Made by a program: the position numbers and the translations under genes
NCBI GenBank assembly: GCA_013375455.1
Contig: JABXJT010000002.1
Span: 1 to 64,000, forward strand
DNA from: Candidatus Helarchaeota archaeon
GTDB taxonomy: Archaea; Asgardarchaeota; Lokiarchaeia; Helarchaeales; HEL-GB-A
Reading direction: 5' to 3'
DNA: 64,000 nucleotides
In this document: positions 8,391 to 17,021 of the stretch, piece by piece
How positions within the stretch are numbered: the stretch's first letter is position 1
Layout of the letters: each line of letters starts with the position of its first letter
The notes under the pieces: generated by a model
What the model was told of the DNA's origin: nothing
Databases searched by the model: none
The model's input: only the letters and a program-made list of their open reading frames with translations

Positions 8391-8783
8391 TTGCTCGATA
8401 CCAACTTTTTATTAATTCCTGCTCAGTTTGGAGTTGATATTTTTCAAGAATTTGATCGTCTCGTTACGCAGAAGTTTGAGTTACTTATTTTAAATGATGT
8501 TATCGAAGAATTGAACGAATTAGCAACAATATCAATTAAACGAAAGAAAGAAGTTCAGATTGCATTTGAATTGGCCAAACGCTGCAAGATTCTCGAAACT
8601 AATATACCTGAGGTTAAATTAGATGACACCGATGATGCAATTTTCCATCATGCCGTTTCAAAGAAATGGATAGTCGCGACAAATGATCGCAAACTACGAA
8701 AAAAATTACGAACTCATCAAATTCCTGTCATATATCTTCGGAAAAAAGCATTCTTGGCAATCGATGGCGAGATTCCCCTCTAA
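8391..8783 (+). CDS. PIN-domain protein (Fcf1/VapC-like ribonuclease)
   Basis: A protein of about 130 residues with the PIN nuclease acidic residues: Asp in LLDTNFLL at the N-terminus, Glu in DVIEEL (near residue 40), the pair in DTDDAIFHHA (about 80) and Asp in VATNDRKLRKKLR. The arrangement resembles archaeal homologues of the rRNA-processing factor Fcf1/Utp24. The position between aIF2-gamma and Rpo7 is typical for this archaeal family. The start is uncertain: the first conventional codon is the TTG inside TILLDTN, which makes a very short N-terminus, so a rarer start a few codons upstream (for example ATA or ATT) is possible. Confidence 0.85.
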   Translation: MLDTNFLLIPAQFGVDIFQEFDRLVTQKFELLILNDVIEELNELATISIKRKKEVQIAFELAKRCKILETNIPEVKLDDTDDAIFHHAVSKKWIVATNDRKLRKKLRTHQIPVIYLRKKAFLAIDGEIPL

Positions 8784-8912
8784 TAAATTCGATTATTCAT
8801 TACAAACAAAAAATTAAAATTTAAAACGAATAATGTGTTTTATTCTTCAACTTCTTCATTTCCATCCAAAAACTGAAACACGCAATTTTGAGGAATTTAA
8901 GGAAGGTTTAGA

Positions 8913-9563
8913 GTGTTCAAAATAATCACGGTACGTGACATCGTTCGCATTCCTCCTCACCGGTTCGCTCCGCGTGAAGATCTGGAAAAGGTCGCATTAG
9001 ATATGGTAAGGAAAGAATATGAGGATAAGATTACGGGTGATTTAGGCTATATCATTACGGTTATTGAAATAATTGACATAGGTGTAGGTAAGCTACTCCC
9101 TGGTGATGGTGCCGCATTTCATAACATTACATTCAAAATCCTGGTGTTCAAACCAGATTTATATGAGATAGTTGAGGGGGAAGTGGTCGAAGTCGTAGAT
9201 TTTGGGGTGTTTATTCGGCTCGGACCTTTAGATGGACTCTGTCATGTTTCCCAAGTCACTGATGATTTCATCACATACAATGCCAAGAATGCTTCCTTAC
9301 TGGGGAAAGAAACTGGAAAGCTCCTTCAAGCCACTGATCGGGTGCGGGCCAGAATCGTTGCAGTTTCAATTGGAACCGGTGGGAGCCGCTCCGGAAAACT
9401 GGGGCTCACGATGCGCCAGCCATTTCTCGGAAAAACTGATTGGATAAACGAAGAAATTGATCGCACTCTTCATCCAGAAAAGTATGAAAAATTGAAGGAA
9501 GAAGAAGAAAAGAAAAAAGTCGAAGTAAAGACTAAAAGGGTTAAGAAGAAAAAGCGAAGATAA
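8913..9563 (+). CDS. rpo7: RNA polymerase subunit Rpo7 (RpoE, Rpb7-like)
   Basis: A 216-residue Rpb7 homologue that forms the polymerase stalk with Rpo4 (encoded at 63419-63772). The N-terminal tip domain (1-80) has DIVRIPPHRF. It is followed by an S1 RNA-binding domain (about 83-170) with GEVVEVVDFGVFIRLGPLDGLCHVSQV. The last 30 residues are a Lys/Glu-rich tail. The start is GTG at 8913. The next gene, 30 bases downstream, is Spt4, the usual archaeal pairing. Confidence 0.96.
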   Translation: MFKIITVRDIVRIPPHRFAPREDLEKVALDMVRKEYEDKITGDLGYIITVIEIIDIGVGKLLPGDGAAFHNITFKILVFKPDLYEIVEGEVVEVVDFGVFIRLGPLDGLCHVSQVTDDFITYNAKNASLLGKETGKLLQATDRVRARIVAVSIGTGGSRSGKLGLTMRQPFLGKTDWINEEIDRTLHPEKYEKLKEEEEKKKVEVKTKRVKKKKRR

Positions 9564-9593
9564 TTATCAGATAATAACAAAAATAAGTGAGGA

Positions 9594-9788
9594 ATGACTA
9601 TTCGCGAAAAAGCTTGTCGAACCTGCCATCGCTTAGAAATAGAAAAACAACTCTGTTCCTCTTGTAAGACTCCAACCCTTTCATCAGATTGGTCAGGTTT
9701 AGTAATAATCATGAATCCTGAAGACTCGAAAATTGCCGATAAATTAAACATCCACGAATCCGGAAAATATGCCCTTAAGGTTAGATAG
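9594..9788 (+). CDS. spt4: Transcription elongation factor Spt4
   Basis: This 64-residue zinc protein is the partner of Spt5. The zinc ligands are C8, C11, C21 and C24 (CRTC ... CSSC). The family's WSGLVIIMNPEDSKIAD follows. The gene ends exactly where the dephospho-CoA kinase gene begins (9789), so the two are probably co-translated. Confidence 0.95.
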   Translation: MTIREKACRTCHRLEIEKQLCSSCKTPTLSSDWSGLVIIMNPEDSKIADKLNIHESGKYALKVR

Positions 9789-10349
9789 ATGGAAAAAAGA
9801 AAGCATATTTTACGATTGACCGAAGAGCTTCGCGTCATATTAAAAAAACCCTTAGGGCTCTTAATCGAGGGGACTGAGAAAGAAACGACCAAGAGAGCCA
9901 TAAAACTTCTAGATGGTAAAAAGCCGCCGATAATCGCAGGTGTGGGAGATATTTGTGTCCGAAGCCTGCTTCAAAGAGGCTTGAAACTTGATGTTGCAAT
10001 AATTGATGGCAAAACATTACGGACTTCCGAAGAATATTTTGATGTTCCTTCGGATATTTCGGTGGAAGTTGAAAATCCTCAAGGTTATCTCGTTCCTGAA
10101 GCTTGGAATATTATCGAAAAAGCTTATAATTCTCGAACACGAACTGAGATTTTCGTTAAAGGCGAGGAAGATCTCTTAACTCTTCCATGTGTCCTTCTCG
10201 CTCCGTTTAAAAGTATAATTTTTTATGGACAACCCTATATCCCTTCATTCAATATGGCTGCAGGGTTGGTAATGATAACAGTAACGAAAGATAAGAAGAC
10301 CGAATTTGAAGGCTACCTTAATGCTATGGAAGTTGTTGATAAGATTTAA
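9789..10349 (+). CDS. GTP-dependent dephospho-CoA kinase (DUF359 family)
   Basis: A 186-residue protein of the archaeal DUF359 family, shown in Thermococcus to phosphorylate dephospho-CoA with GTP as the last step of CoA synthesis. Typical segments are AGVGDICVRSLL, DVAIIDGKTLR (Asp-rich active site), VENPQGYL and KGEEDLLTLP. It lies directly behind Spt4 and before eS24, as in many archaea. The assignment is by family pattern and context. Confidence 0.9.
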   Translation: MEKRKHILRLTEELRVILKKPLGLLIEGTEKETTKRAIKLLDGKKPPIIAGVGDICVRSLLQRGLKLDVAIIDGKTLRTSEEYFDVPSDISVEVENPQGYLVPEAWNIIEKAYNSRTRTEIFVKGEEDLLTLPCVLLAPFKSIIFYGQPYIPSFNMAAGLVMITVTKDKKTEFEGYLNAMEVVDKI

Positions 10350-10395
10350 AAAATCATTATAATTAATGAACTTGAAGAAATATCCGTGAAAGACT

Positions 10396-10704
10396 ATGTC
10401 CATTAAATTAATAATTAAAAAAGAATTTGATAATCTTTTGTTGAATCGTAAACAAATAGATTTTGAACTCCTCCATCAGAAAATGTCAACACCGACAAGA
10501 GCAGAAGTGAAGAGCAAGCTCGCAGCTCAGTTTAATGTGAAGCCAGATCGCGTAATAATCTCGAAATTAACGCCAAAATTTGGACAAGCATTCACAGTTG
10601 GATACGCCAAAATTTACAATACGAAAGAAGATGCTGAAACAATTGAGCCAAAACATTCAATGAAGCGGAATCAGCCTAAAGCAAAAAAGAAAGAAAAAGA
10701 ATGA
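10396..10704 (+). CDS. rps24e: Ribosomal protein eS24
   Basis: A 102-residue eS24 homologue. Family signatures are KEFDNLLLNRKQIDFEL, the TPTRAEVKSKLAAQFNVKPDRVIISKLTPKFGQ region and AKIYNTKEDAE. A short Lys-rich tail ends the protein. Ten bases separate it from eS27, so they form an operon. Confidence 0.96.
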   Translation: MSIKLIIKKEFDNLLLNRKQIDFELLHQKMSTPTRAEVKSKLAAQFNVKPDRVIISKLTPKFGQAFTVGYAKIYNTKEDAETIEPKHSMKRNQPKAKKKEKE

Positions 10705-10714
10705 GGGTGAATAA

Positions 10715-10966
10715 ATGAGCATTCATAAGCACTATAAAATTTCAAGTGATGGCGAATTGATTCGGTTGAACCAATTCTGTCCAAGGTGTGGTCCTGGATA
10801 TTTCATGGCCAATAATTACGATCGCCTCACGTGTGGACAATGCGGATATACCGAATTTAAAAAGAAGGGTCCAAAAAAAGGCAAAGCCGCTGAAGAGGCA
10901 AAAACGAAGGGTGCTGCAAAAGGGAAAGTCCCCGCCAAAGGTAAAAAGAAGACAAAGACGCAATAA
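10715..10966 (+). CDS. rps27ae: Ribosomal protein eS31/S27ae with basic tail
   Basis: An 83-residue zinc-ribbon protein: C22, C25, C40 and C43 (CPRCG ... CGQCG). Archaeal forms are usually about 50-60 residues. The extra C-terminal ~30 residues are an Ala/Lys/Gly-rich tail ([16 protein letters not shown]) that probably contacts rRNA or is disordered. There is no ubiquitin moiety, unlike the eukaryotic S27a precursor. The ATG has AGGGTGA upstream. Confidence 0.93.
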   Translation: MSIHKHYKISSDGELIRLNQFCPRCGPGYFMANNYDRLTCGQCGYTEFKKKGPKKGKAAEEAKTKGAAKGKVPAKGKKKTKTQ

Positions 10967-10990
10967 CCTTTCAAATAAAAAATTAGAGAA

Positions 10991-11287
10991 TTAAGTTAAA
11001 CCGAATATTCTCTTTGCTTTATCCTCTCGCAACTCTCCCGTCTGGAAATCCCAGATCTCACCGTAAATGTACTCTTTTTCATCTTTTATGATAATAGGCG
11101 TCGAATCTACGCATGCGGACATATCGCAGAATCGGGCCGTGAAGCTGTCGTCATCCTTTGTGAGTTGCTCCACCTGAGTATCAAGATAATCGACTTCAGT
11201 ATAATCCACGTTTTTATTTGTGAGCCAATCCCCAAGCTTCTTGCAGAAGGGGCAATCTTTTCTTGTAATAATCTTAAATTTCGCCAT
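10991..11287 (-). CDS. Glutaredoxin-like protein
   Basis: A 98-residue thioredoxin-fold protein with the redox motif CPFC (C12-C15) after the first strand KFKIITRKD. The cis-proline loop is STPIIIKD. An extra cysteine pair, CDMSAC, sits just before this loop, which is unusual for a plain glutaredoxin. It converges on eS27 with only 24 bases between stop codons. It might serve thiol-disulfide exchange in the cytosol; the partner is unknown. Confidence 0.8.
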   Translation of the reverse strand: MAKFKIITRKDCPFCKKLGDWLTNKNVDYTEVDYLDTQVEQLTKDDDSFTARFCDMSACVDSTPIIIKDEKEYIYGEIWDFQTGELREDKAKRIFGLT

Positions 11288-11459
11288 AATGGACAGTAAC
11301 GAGAATCCTCTATTATAAGTTAATGGCAGTTATTGTCTGTATTTTTTGAATAGGAAATTTAAAAAATGTTAATTAAATTGACTAACTATCCTTCCAATAT
11401 ATTTTGAAAATAAAAGAGAACCAAATAGAATTAACAGAAGCAAGGAGAAACCTCTATAA

Positions 11460-12920
11460 ATGGTTGTTCAAGCTCCCTCTCCGAACCACTCTTATAAATG
11501 GAAAAGAATTTTGCTCATCAAGCCGAATTACAGGACCATGGGCTGGGAGAACTACGGTTTAGATTTTCCACCGATAAATTTAACATATATTGCAGCGTAC
11601 TTAAAGGATTTAGACGTAGAGGTGGAAATACTTGATGCAAAAGTAAAAGATCTGAACTATAAACAAGTGAAAAAAAGAATCAAAAAATTTAACCCAGATC
11701 TTGTAGGAATCTCGGTCTTTGTTTCAGCTGCAATAAAATATTGTAATGATTATGCCAAGATAGTGAAGGAGGTTAATCCAAACTGTATGATCGTGTTTGG
11801 AGGGCGTCATCCAACGTGGGAACCAGATGATACTTTAAAAGTGGGTGAAATTGACTTCCTTGTTAGAGGCGAGGGTGAATTAACATTCAGAGAATTAATA
11901 ATAAAAGGTTCCCCTGAAAATGTAAAAGGAATTTCTTATAGGTCAAATGGGAAGAATACACATAATCCCGAACGCCCTCTATTAAATATCAAGAATATTC
12001 GATTTCCTGCACGACATCTCACGAAAGGTAATAAGTATAAAATGATGACCGTTCGGCTGGAGACCGTCGAAACATCAAGAGGCTGTCCTTACACCTGTAA
12101 GTTTTGTACTACTCATAAATTTAATAATGGGTTATGGAGAGCTCGCCCCGTCGAAAGTATCATTACAGAATTAAAACTCATCTCTCAAAATAGAAGGATT
12201 ACGGATATTTTCTTTGTTGATGATAATCTAACCGCAAATACAAAACGAATTGAACAGCTTTGTGAAAGAATAATCGAATGTAAAAGGACGAACCAGATTA
12301 ATGATTTTTATTTTTTTGCTCAGATTAGGGTAGATTCCGTCGTGAAATCGCCTATAATGGTAGAAAAGATGGCAAAAGCGGGTTTCTGGGCAGTTTTCAT
12401 AGGCATTGAAGGTATTAGCGAAAAGAAATTAAAGAGTGTTCGAAAAGGATTTACGTTTAATAAAGTTTTAGAGGGACTCAAACTTTTACACAGAAATAAA
12501 ATGATAGTCATTGGTAATTTAATAATTGGACTCGATCTTGACGAAACTGAAGAAGAATTAAAAAAAGAAATACAGTATATGAAAACTATTGATATCGATG
12601 TAGTAAGCTACGTTCTCTTAACACCCTTTCCCGGGAGCGATACTCTCAAAGAATTCGAGGAACAAGGACTCCTTCTCACAAAAGATTGGTCTAAATATAC
12701 TGTATTTGATCCCGTTATCCAAACCCATGCCCTGACCCCTAAAAAAATGCATGACATCCTTTATTACTCATTTCGAGAGTTAAAATACGTTCATAAACTA
12801 AAAACCTTTGGTCAACGGGTTTACAAGGTTCGTGGGCTGTCCTTCTTTTTAAGTCCTTCACGAATCCTTTCCATGCTTAAATCATATGTCCAAATGAGAG
12901 CTTTACGTCAAAAACTCTGA
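11460..12920 (+). CDS. B12-binding-domain radical SAM protein
   Basis: A 486-residue protein with an N-terminal cobalamin-binding Rossmann-type domain (about 15-150; RILLIKPNY, DFPPINLTYIAAYL, VFGGRHPTWEPD). A radical SAM core follows (about 200-420). The 4Fe-4S ligands are C209, C213 and C216 in RGCPYTCKFC. Later strands include IFFVDDNLT, FAQIRVD and a glycine-rich GIEGISEKKLKSVRKG. The architecture matches the large class of B12-dependent radical SAM methylases and cyclases. The canonical DxHxxG cobalamin motif is not obvious, so cobalamin may not be bound base-off. The substrate is unknown; neighbours give no pathway clue. The start codon is ATG at 11460, with AAGGAGA upstream. Confidence 0.85.
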   Translation: MVVQAPSPNHSYKWKRILLIKPNYRTMGWENYGLDFPPINLTYIAAYLKDLDVEVEILDAKVKDLNYKQVKKRIKKFNPDLVGISVFVSAAIKYCNDYAKIVKEVNPNCMIVFGGRHPTWEPDDTLKVGEIDFLVRGEGELTFRELIIKGSPENVKGISYRSNGKNTHNPERPLLNIKNIRFPARHLTKGNKYKMMTVRLETVETSRGCPYTCKFCTTHKFNNGLWRARPVESIITELKLISQNRRITDIFFVDDNLTANTKRIEQLCERIIECKRTNQINDFYFFAQIRVDSVVKSPIMVEKMAKAGFWAVFIGIEGISEKKLKSVRKGFTFNKVLEGLKLLHRNKMIVIGNLIIGLDLDETEEELKKEIQYMKTIDIDVVSYVLLTPFPGSDTLKEFEEQGLLLTKDWSKYTVFDPVIQTHALTPKKMHDILYYSFRELKYVHKLKTFGQRVYKVRGLSFFLSPSRILSMLKSYVQMRALRQKL

Positions 12921-12986
12921 TACCACTAACTAAATTCTTTCCAAAAAAATTTAAAACTTAACTCATAAAATAAAAGAATTAATAAA

Positions 12987-13472
12987 ATGACAAAAGAAAG
13001 AATTCCTTCCAAATATTACATGAGTGTTTTTTTACCGCTCATCATCATTACTCTGGGTGCCTATTATAATAGTCTCATGCTATTTTTAGAATCCTTAAAA
13101 CTTATAATTAACTTGGGTGAATTCATTTTACTATCCATCGGTCCTAACTTTCTTTTAACTGCTGCATTCCTTTTTTCTTTATCTCTTTATATACGATCCA
13201 GAATTGACCTCTATAGTGATTCCACCATTTATGATAAAACGTTTTATTATCTAGATTTAATAATAGTTCTCACATCCGTGCTGCTCTTGATACTCCTCGA
13301 TGTTATGTTAATAGTAAGCGCTTTTATTTATATCGAATGGAACTTATTTTTAATAATCCATTTCATTATTACGATCCTTTCCATCAATATTTCATTTATA
13401 TTATTCAGTTACTACTGTCTTTACTATTATCGTCTAGTTAAGGGTAAAATAGAGCAATTAAAATACTCTTGA
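12987..13472 (+). CDS. Small four-helix membrane protein of unknown function
   Basis: A 161-residue hydrophobic protein with about four predicted TM helices (approximately 12-32, 45-68, 86-110 and 118-148). I do not recognise a family. There are no conserved charged or metal-binding motifs inside the helices. It lies between the radical SAM gene and Kae1, with its own A/T-rich upstream (AATTTAAAAC), and probably has its own promoter. Confidence 0.65.
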   Translation: MTKERIPSKYYMSVFLPLIIITLGAYYNSLMLFLESLKLIINLGEFILLSIGPNFLLTAAFLFSLSLYIRSRIDLYSDSTIYDKTFYYLDLIIVLTSVLLLILLDVMLIVSAFIYIEWNLFLIIHFIITILSINISFILFSYYCLYYYRLVKGKIEQLKYS

Positions 13473-13500
13473 AACTGATTTAAAAAAAGGAAATGGAAAT

Positions 13501-14487
13501 TTGATCTGCTTAGGTCTTGAATCGACAGCACACACCTTTGGCGTAGGGATAGTATCAGATGAAAAAATTCTGGCAAATACAAGGAAAGTTTTCATTCCTC
13601 CTAAAGGAGGTATTCATCCTCGCGAAGCAGCAGAATATCACGCTATCCACGCTCAAACTGTCTTTCAGGAAGCTCTAGACGTAGCAAAACTTAATTTAAA
13701 TGAAATTGACGTGATTGCATTCTCTCAAGGTCCTGGACTTGGTCCCTGCCTCCGAATAGGTGCGGTTATCAGTCGTTATCTCTCTCAGCGTTTAAACATA
13801 CCGATATTTGGAGTGAATCACTGTATCGCACATGTCGAAATCGGCCGATTGCTCTTTGACCTTAAATTAGCTGAGGTTTTGACCCTTTATGTTTCGGGCG
13901 GAAATACGCTGATTTGCGCATTTGATCAGGGACGATATAGAGTATTTGGAGAGACCCTTGACATTTCAATTGGAAATTTGTTGGATGTCTTTGCAAGAGA
14001 GGCTGGGCTTTCTCACCCTGGTGGCCCTAAAATTGAAAAATTGGCAGAAGAAGGTAACACTTTCATAGAATTACCATATGTTGTCAAAGGAATGGATTTA
14101 TCTTATTCAGGACTTTTAACTGCTAGCATTAACAAATTTAAAGAAGGAAATCGCTTAGAAGATATGTGTTTCAGCCTACAGGAAATCGCTTTTTCCATGC
14201 TAACAGAAGTCACAGAACGTGCTTTAGCACACACAGAAAAATCCCACGTCCTTTTGACAGGTGGGGTCGCTGCCAATAAAAAATTGGAAGAAATGATTCG
14301 AAAAATATCTGAAGAGCATGATGCTACGTTTGTCGCAGTCTCACCTAAACTTGCAGGCGATAACGGCGCTATGATTGCATGGACTGGTATATTACATGCA
14401 AGAAATGAAAATTCTCTCTCCATTAACGATACACTCGTGAAACCAAACTGGCGAATTGATGATGTTGTTATTACATGGAATGAATGA
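13501..14487 (+). CDS. kae1: Kae1, tRNA threonylcarbamoyladenosine synthase subunit (KEOPS)
   Basis: The catalytic KEOPS subunit that transfers the threonylcarbamoyl group to A37 of ANN-decoding tRNAs. It is 328 residues and of the ASKHA fold. Hallmarks are LGLESTAHTFGVG at the N-terminus, the metal-binding His pair in VNHCIAHVEIGR, LYVSGGNT, the second metal site region DLSYSGLLT, LLTGGVAANKKLEEM and SPKLAGDNGAMIAWTG. The start is TTG at 13501. It overlaps the Bud32 gene by 4 bases, the standard archaeal pairing, though not fused here. Confidence 0.96.
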   Translation: MICLGLESTAHTFGVGIVSDEKILANTRKVFIPPKGGIHPREAAEYHAIHAQTVFQEALDVAKLNLNEIDVIAFSQGPGLGPCLRIGAVISRYLSQRLNIPIFGVNHCIAHVEIGRLLFDLKLAEVLTLYVSGGNTLICAFDQGRYRVFGETLDISIGNLLDVFAREAGLSHPGGPKIEKLAEEGNTFIELPYVVKGMDLSYSGLLTASINKFKEGNRLEDMCFSLQEIAFSMLTEVTERALAHTEKSHVLLTGGVAANKKLEEMIRKISEEHDATFVAVSPKLAGDNGAMIAWTGILHARNENSLSINDTLVKPNWRIDDVVITWNE

Positions 14488-15122
14488 AAATGGATGTCGT
14501 GCTCTTTAAAAAAGGTGCTGAAGCCCATCTTTTCAAGCAGTCCTGGTATGGACGAACCATCATAAAAAAATTACGAATCCCCAAGTCCTATCGACACCCT
14601 CTGCTCGACGAGCGCCTGAGAATGGCACGAACCGTTCACGAAGCAAAAATTATGACTGAAACCCGTAAAATAGGAATTCCTACTCCAACAATTTACTTTA
14701 TTGACGTAGCAGAAGCTGCTATTATTATGGAGTTCATTGAAGGGCGTCGAGTTAAAGAATTACTGAATGATCCCCAAACTGATCATACCAAGATCTGCAA
14801 AAGAATAGGGGAAATAATCGGAAAACTTCACAAAAACAACATCATTCACGGAGACCTCACCACCTCTAATATGATATTCCAATCAGATACAGGTAAAATT
14901 TATTTAATTGATTTCGGATTGGCGGAATATTCCACTGGGCTTGAAAGCCGAGGCGTTGATTTACATTTAATTCATCGCGTACTTCAAAGCACTCATTTTA
15001 CAATTCTCGAAGGTTGCTTTAAGGCAATTTTAGAAGGGTATAAAACAATTATTGGAGAAAAAGATACACGAGAGGTCATCCAACGATTTAACGAAATCGA
15101 AAAGCGAGGCCGATATCATTAA
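14484..15122 (+). CDS. bud32: Bud32, KEOPS kinase/ATPase
   Basis: A 212-residue atypical small kinase of the KEOPS complex. It has an N-terminal KKGAEAHLF glycine-loop substitute, the catalytic loop HGDLTTSNMI, the metal-binding DFGLAEYS and the C-terminal RGRYH, close to the conserved basic tail. It starts within the end of kae1 (ATGA overlap), consistent with translational coupling. It lacks the P-loop and activation loop of normal kinases, as is usual for the family. Confidence 0.95.
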   Translation: MKMDVVLFKKGAEAHLFKQSWYGRTIIKKLRIPKSYRHPLLDERLRMARTVHEAKIMTETRKIGIPTPTIYFIDVAEAAIIMEFIEGRRVKELLNDPQTDHTKICKRIGEIIGKLHKNNIIHGDLTTSNMIFQSDTGKIYLIDFGLAEYSTGLESRGVDLHLIHRVLQSTHFTILEGCFKAILEGYKTIIGEKDTREVIQRFNEIEKRGRYH

Positions 15123-15127
15123 GAAAA

Positions 15128-15727
15128 TCAGACTGTTTTATTACAGTTAGGGCATACTTCTAAATCAGGACCAATTTCTGCCCCACAATGGGGACATACC
15201 AAGCCTAAAGCAAGCATTGCATCGCCTAAATTCAAAGCAGGTCTTGGTCCTACCTTAGCGCTTTTTATCTCAACCGTTGAAGGGATCTGGGACTGAATAT
15301 TAGGCGCAAGTTGACTCATTGATATATCTGTTTTACTAATATGAGGCTGAATTTGCGCTGTTTTTGCAAATTTTTCAGATTCACTTCTGAATCGTTCCGC
15401 TGTAGTCGCATCACCAATTAATTCAGATAAACTTGAAATATTAAAATAATTCTCTGCCACCGCTGCGAAATCACCCTTTGAATACGCCTCATCTGCGATT
15501 TTCATTGCGAGATTGATTTGATTAATGATTTGGTTTTTCTCTTTAAATTTCTTGGCAGACATCGAGAAATTCTGCGCTGCAGCTTCGTCACCCAGGTCAT
15601 TTAACATAAAAGCAATCCGATAATAGATCTCTGCCACTTTAGCAAATCTATTTCCTTTATATGCTCTATTGGCTGCTTTTAAGGCTCGATTAATTGCCTG
15701 TTGCATACGTTCTCGTTCAGAGGACAT
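15128..15727 (-). CDS. Helical-hairpin-repeat protein with C-terminal zinc ribbon
   Basis: A 199-residue protein. Residues 1-120 contain at least two copies of a 40-50 residue helical hairpin, A..A..AY...F..VA..Y..I......LGD...A..F...A. This resembles TPR or MIT-type repeats and is very like the cytoplasmic repeats of the giant protein at 22798-31545. A Pro/Ser linker (about 120-170) leads to a zinc ribbon, CPHCG ... CPNC. No signal or TM is present, so it is cytosolic. The stop codon lies 5 bases from the convergent Bud32 gene. Function unknown; an adaptor role is inferred from repeats plus ribbon. Confidence 0.75.
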   Translation of the reverse strand: MSSERERMQQAINRALKAANRAYKGNRFAKVAEIYYRIAFMLNDLGDEAAAQNFSMSAKKFKEKNQIINQINLAMKIADEAYSKGDFAAVAENYFNISSLSELIGDATTAERFRSESEKFAKTAQIQPHISKTDISMSQLAPNIQSQIPSTVEIKSAKVGPRPALNLGDAMLALGLVCPHCGAEIGPDLEVCPNCNKTV

Positions 15728-15872
15728 TCTTTTTTTCTATCCCCCAATGATAATTACTAGTGAAGTTTAGGTCTAATTGTTTTTTTGTATTTTTGATTTA
15801 TTTAAATTTTATTTGATATATATTTAAAAATTAGTTAATTTTCAATTAACGTTTCAAGTTCTAAATTCATTA

Positions 15873-16436
15873 ATGAATCATTATATAGTGACAGGAATGC
15901 CACAGAAAAAAGATGTATACTACGTTCTCGCCATTATTTTAACAGTTGTTTTTTTCGGGGTATTTGTCATACCGCAAATCGCTCGGATATTATTAATATT
16001 AGGTGTCGCTACTTGGTTACTAATCCTTATCGTGTGTGTAGTCATTCCAATTCTCGCCGTTGCTACATTATGGATGATTGTATTGGAGATCCAACAGCAT
16101 TTTAAAGACTTAGAGCTTTCAGATACTGAAGTTGAAGAGAGTCAACTCGTCGAAAAGGTTTTTACAAAAGAAGATGAGAAGTTTATCGAAGAAAAAATGC
16201 GAGAACAACTGGAGAAATTCAAATTTCAAGATGATGATATCTTTGAACTCCACTCTGATTTGATACTAACCTATGTCAATAATCGATTAAAGACTGACAA
16301 GACAATTCCGTTAGTTGATATCTCTAAGATGGTGGAAATACCTCTAGATGTTGTTAAAGATATTTTGCTGGTTCTAATCGCCGATGGATTAGTTGATGGA
16401 ATGATCAAAAAGGATGTCCTAGAATGTTCTGATTAA
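15873..16436 (+). CDS. Membrane-anchored protein with C-terminal winged-helix/PCI-like domain
   Basis: A 187-residue protein with two TM segments (about 16-38 and 42-72), then an acidic, probably coiled helix (about 80-120), then a compact C-terminal domain (about 125-183). The last part, VNNRLKTDKTIPLVDISKMVEIPLDVVKDILLVLIADGLVDGMI, has the helix-turn-helix and strand pattern of a PCI-type winged helix (...LE.A......V...L..LI..G.V.G.I). The layout of N-terminal TM, coiled coil and C-terminal PCI/winged helix is that of eukaryotic DDRGK1/UFBP1, the ER adaptor of UFMylation. The similarity is one of pattern and architecture only. An alternative start is M9 (15897). Confidence 0.6.
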   Translation: MNHYIVTGMPQKKDVYYVLAIILTVVFFGVFVIPQIARILLILGVATWLLILIVCVVIPILAVATLWMIVLEIQQHFKDLELSDTEVEESQLVEKVFTKEDEKFIEEKMREQLEKFKFQDDDIFELHSDLILTYVNNRLKTDKTIPLVDISKMVEIPLDVVKDILLVLIADGLVDGMIKKDVLECSD

Positions 16437-16451
16437 TATGGAGGCTTAGCT

Positions 16452-17021
16452 GTGAAAATATTTTTCGTAAGTAGTAACATTCATAAATTTCAAGAAATTC
16501 AAAAGATTTTAAATAAATATAATGTTCAAATTTCTTTTCATCAAGCTGAATTACCCGAATTACAGGCTGATTCTTTAGAAGCGATCGCTCATTTTAGTGC
16601 AAAACACGCTTTTTCTCAATTACAACAACCGTTATTTGTTGAAGATACCGGTCTATTTATTGATAGTTTGAAAGGATTTCCCGGTCCTTTTGCTTCATAC
16701 GTTTTTAAAACTATTGGAAATCCCGGAATCCTTCATTTATTGAAGGGGCAATCTAACCGATATGCTACTTTCAGAACGGTAATTGCATTATTCATCTCTG
16801 AATCAGAATCCACTACTTTTTTGGGTGAAACTAAGGGCACTATTGCTTCCTCTGAACGAGGTGAGCATGGTTGGGGGTACGATCCAATCTTCATTCCTTT
16901 GCACTCCGATGGAAAGACCTATGCAGAAATGTCGATCGAGGAAAAAAATGAAATTTCCCATCGGAGTAAAAGCGTGCGTAAATTAGCAGAGTGGTTAGGA
17001 TCAAAATTACTTCGAGATTAA
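16452..17021 (+). CDS. ITP/XTP pyrophosphatase (HAM1/RdgB)
   Basis: A 189-residue non-canonical purine NTP pyrophosphatase that removes ITP, dITP and XTP. Hallmarks are FVSSNIHKFQEIQ at the N-terminus, FVEDTGLFIDSLKGFPGPF and the HGWGYDPIFIP loop. The C-terminal SHRSKSVRKL completes the family pattern. The start is GTG at 16452 after GGAGG. It follows the PCI-like gene by 15 bases and converges with the exonuclease, overlapping its end by 15 bases. Confidence 0.93.
   Translation: MKIFFVSSNIHKFQEIQKILNKYNVQISFHQAELPELQADSLEAIAHFSAKHAFSQLQQPLFVEDTGLFIDSLKGFPGPFASYVFKTIGNPGILHLLKGQSNRYATFRTVIALFISESESTTFLGETKGTIASSERGEHGWGYDPIFIPLHSDGKTYAEMSIEEKNEISHRSKSVRKLAEWLGSKLLRD

Noticed and set aside
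10715..10966. Possible ubiquitin-S27a fusion, of interest in an Asgard-like genome
   Set aside because: The gene begins directly with the eS31 sequence after a good ribosome-binding site, and there is no ubiquitin fold upstream.
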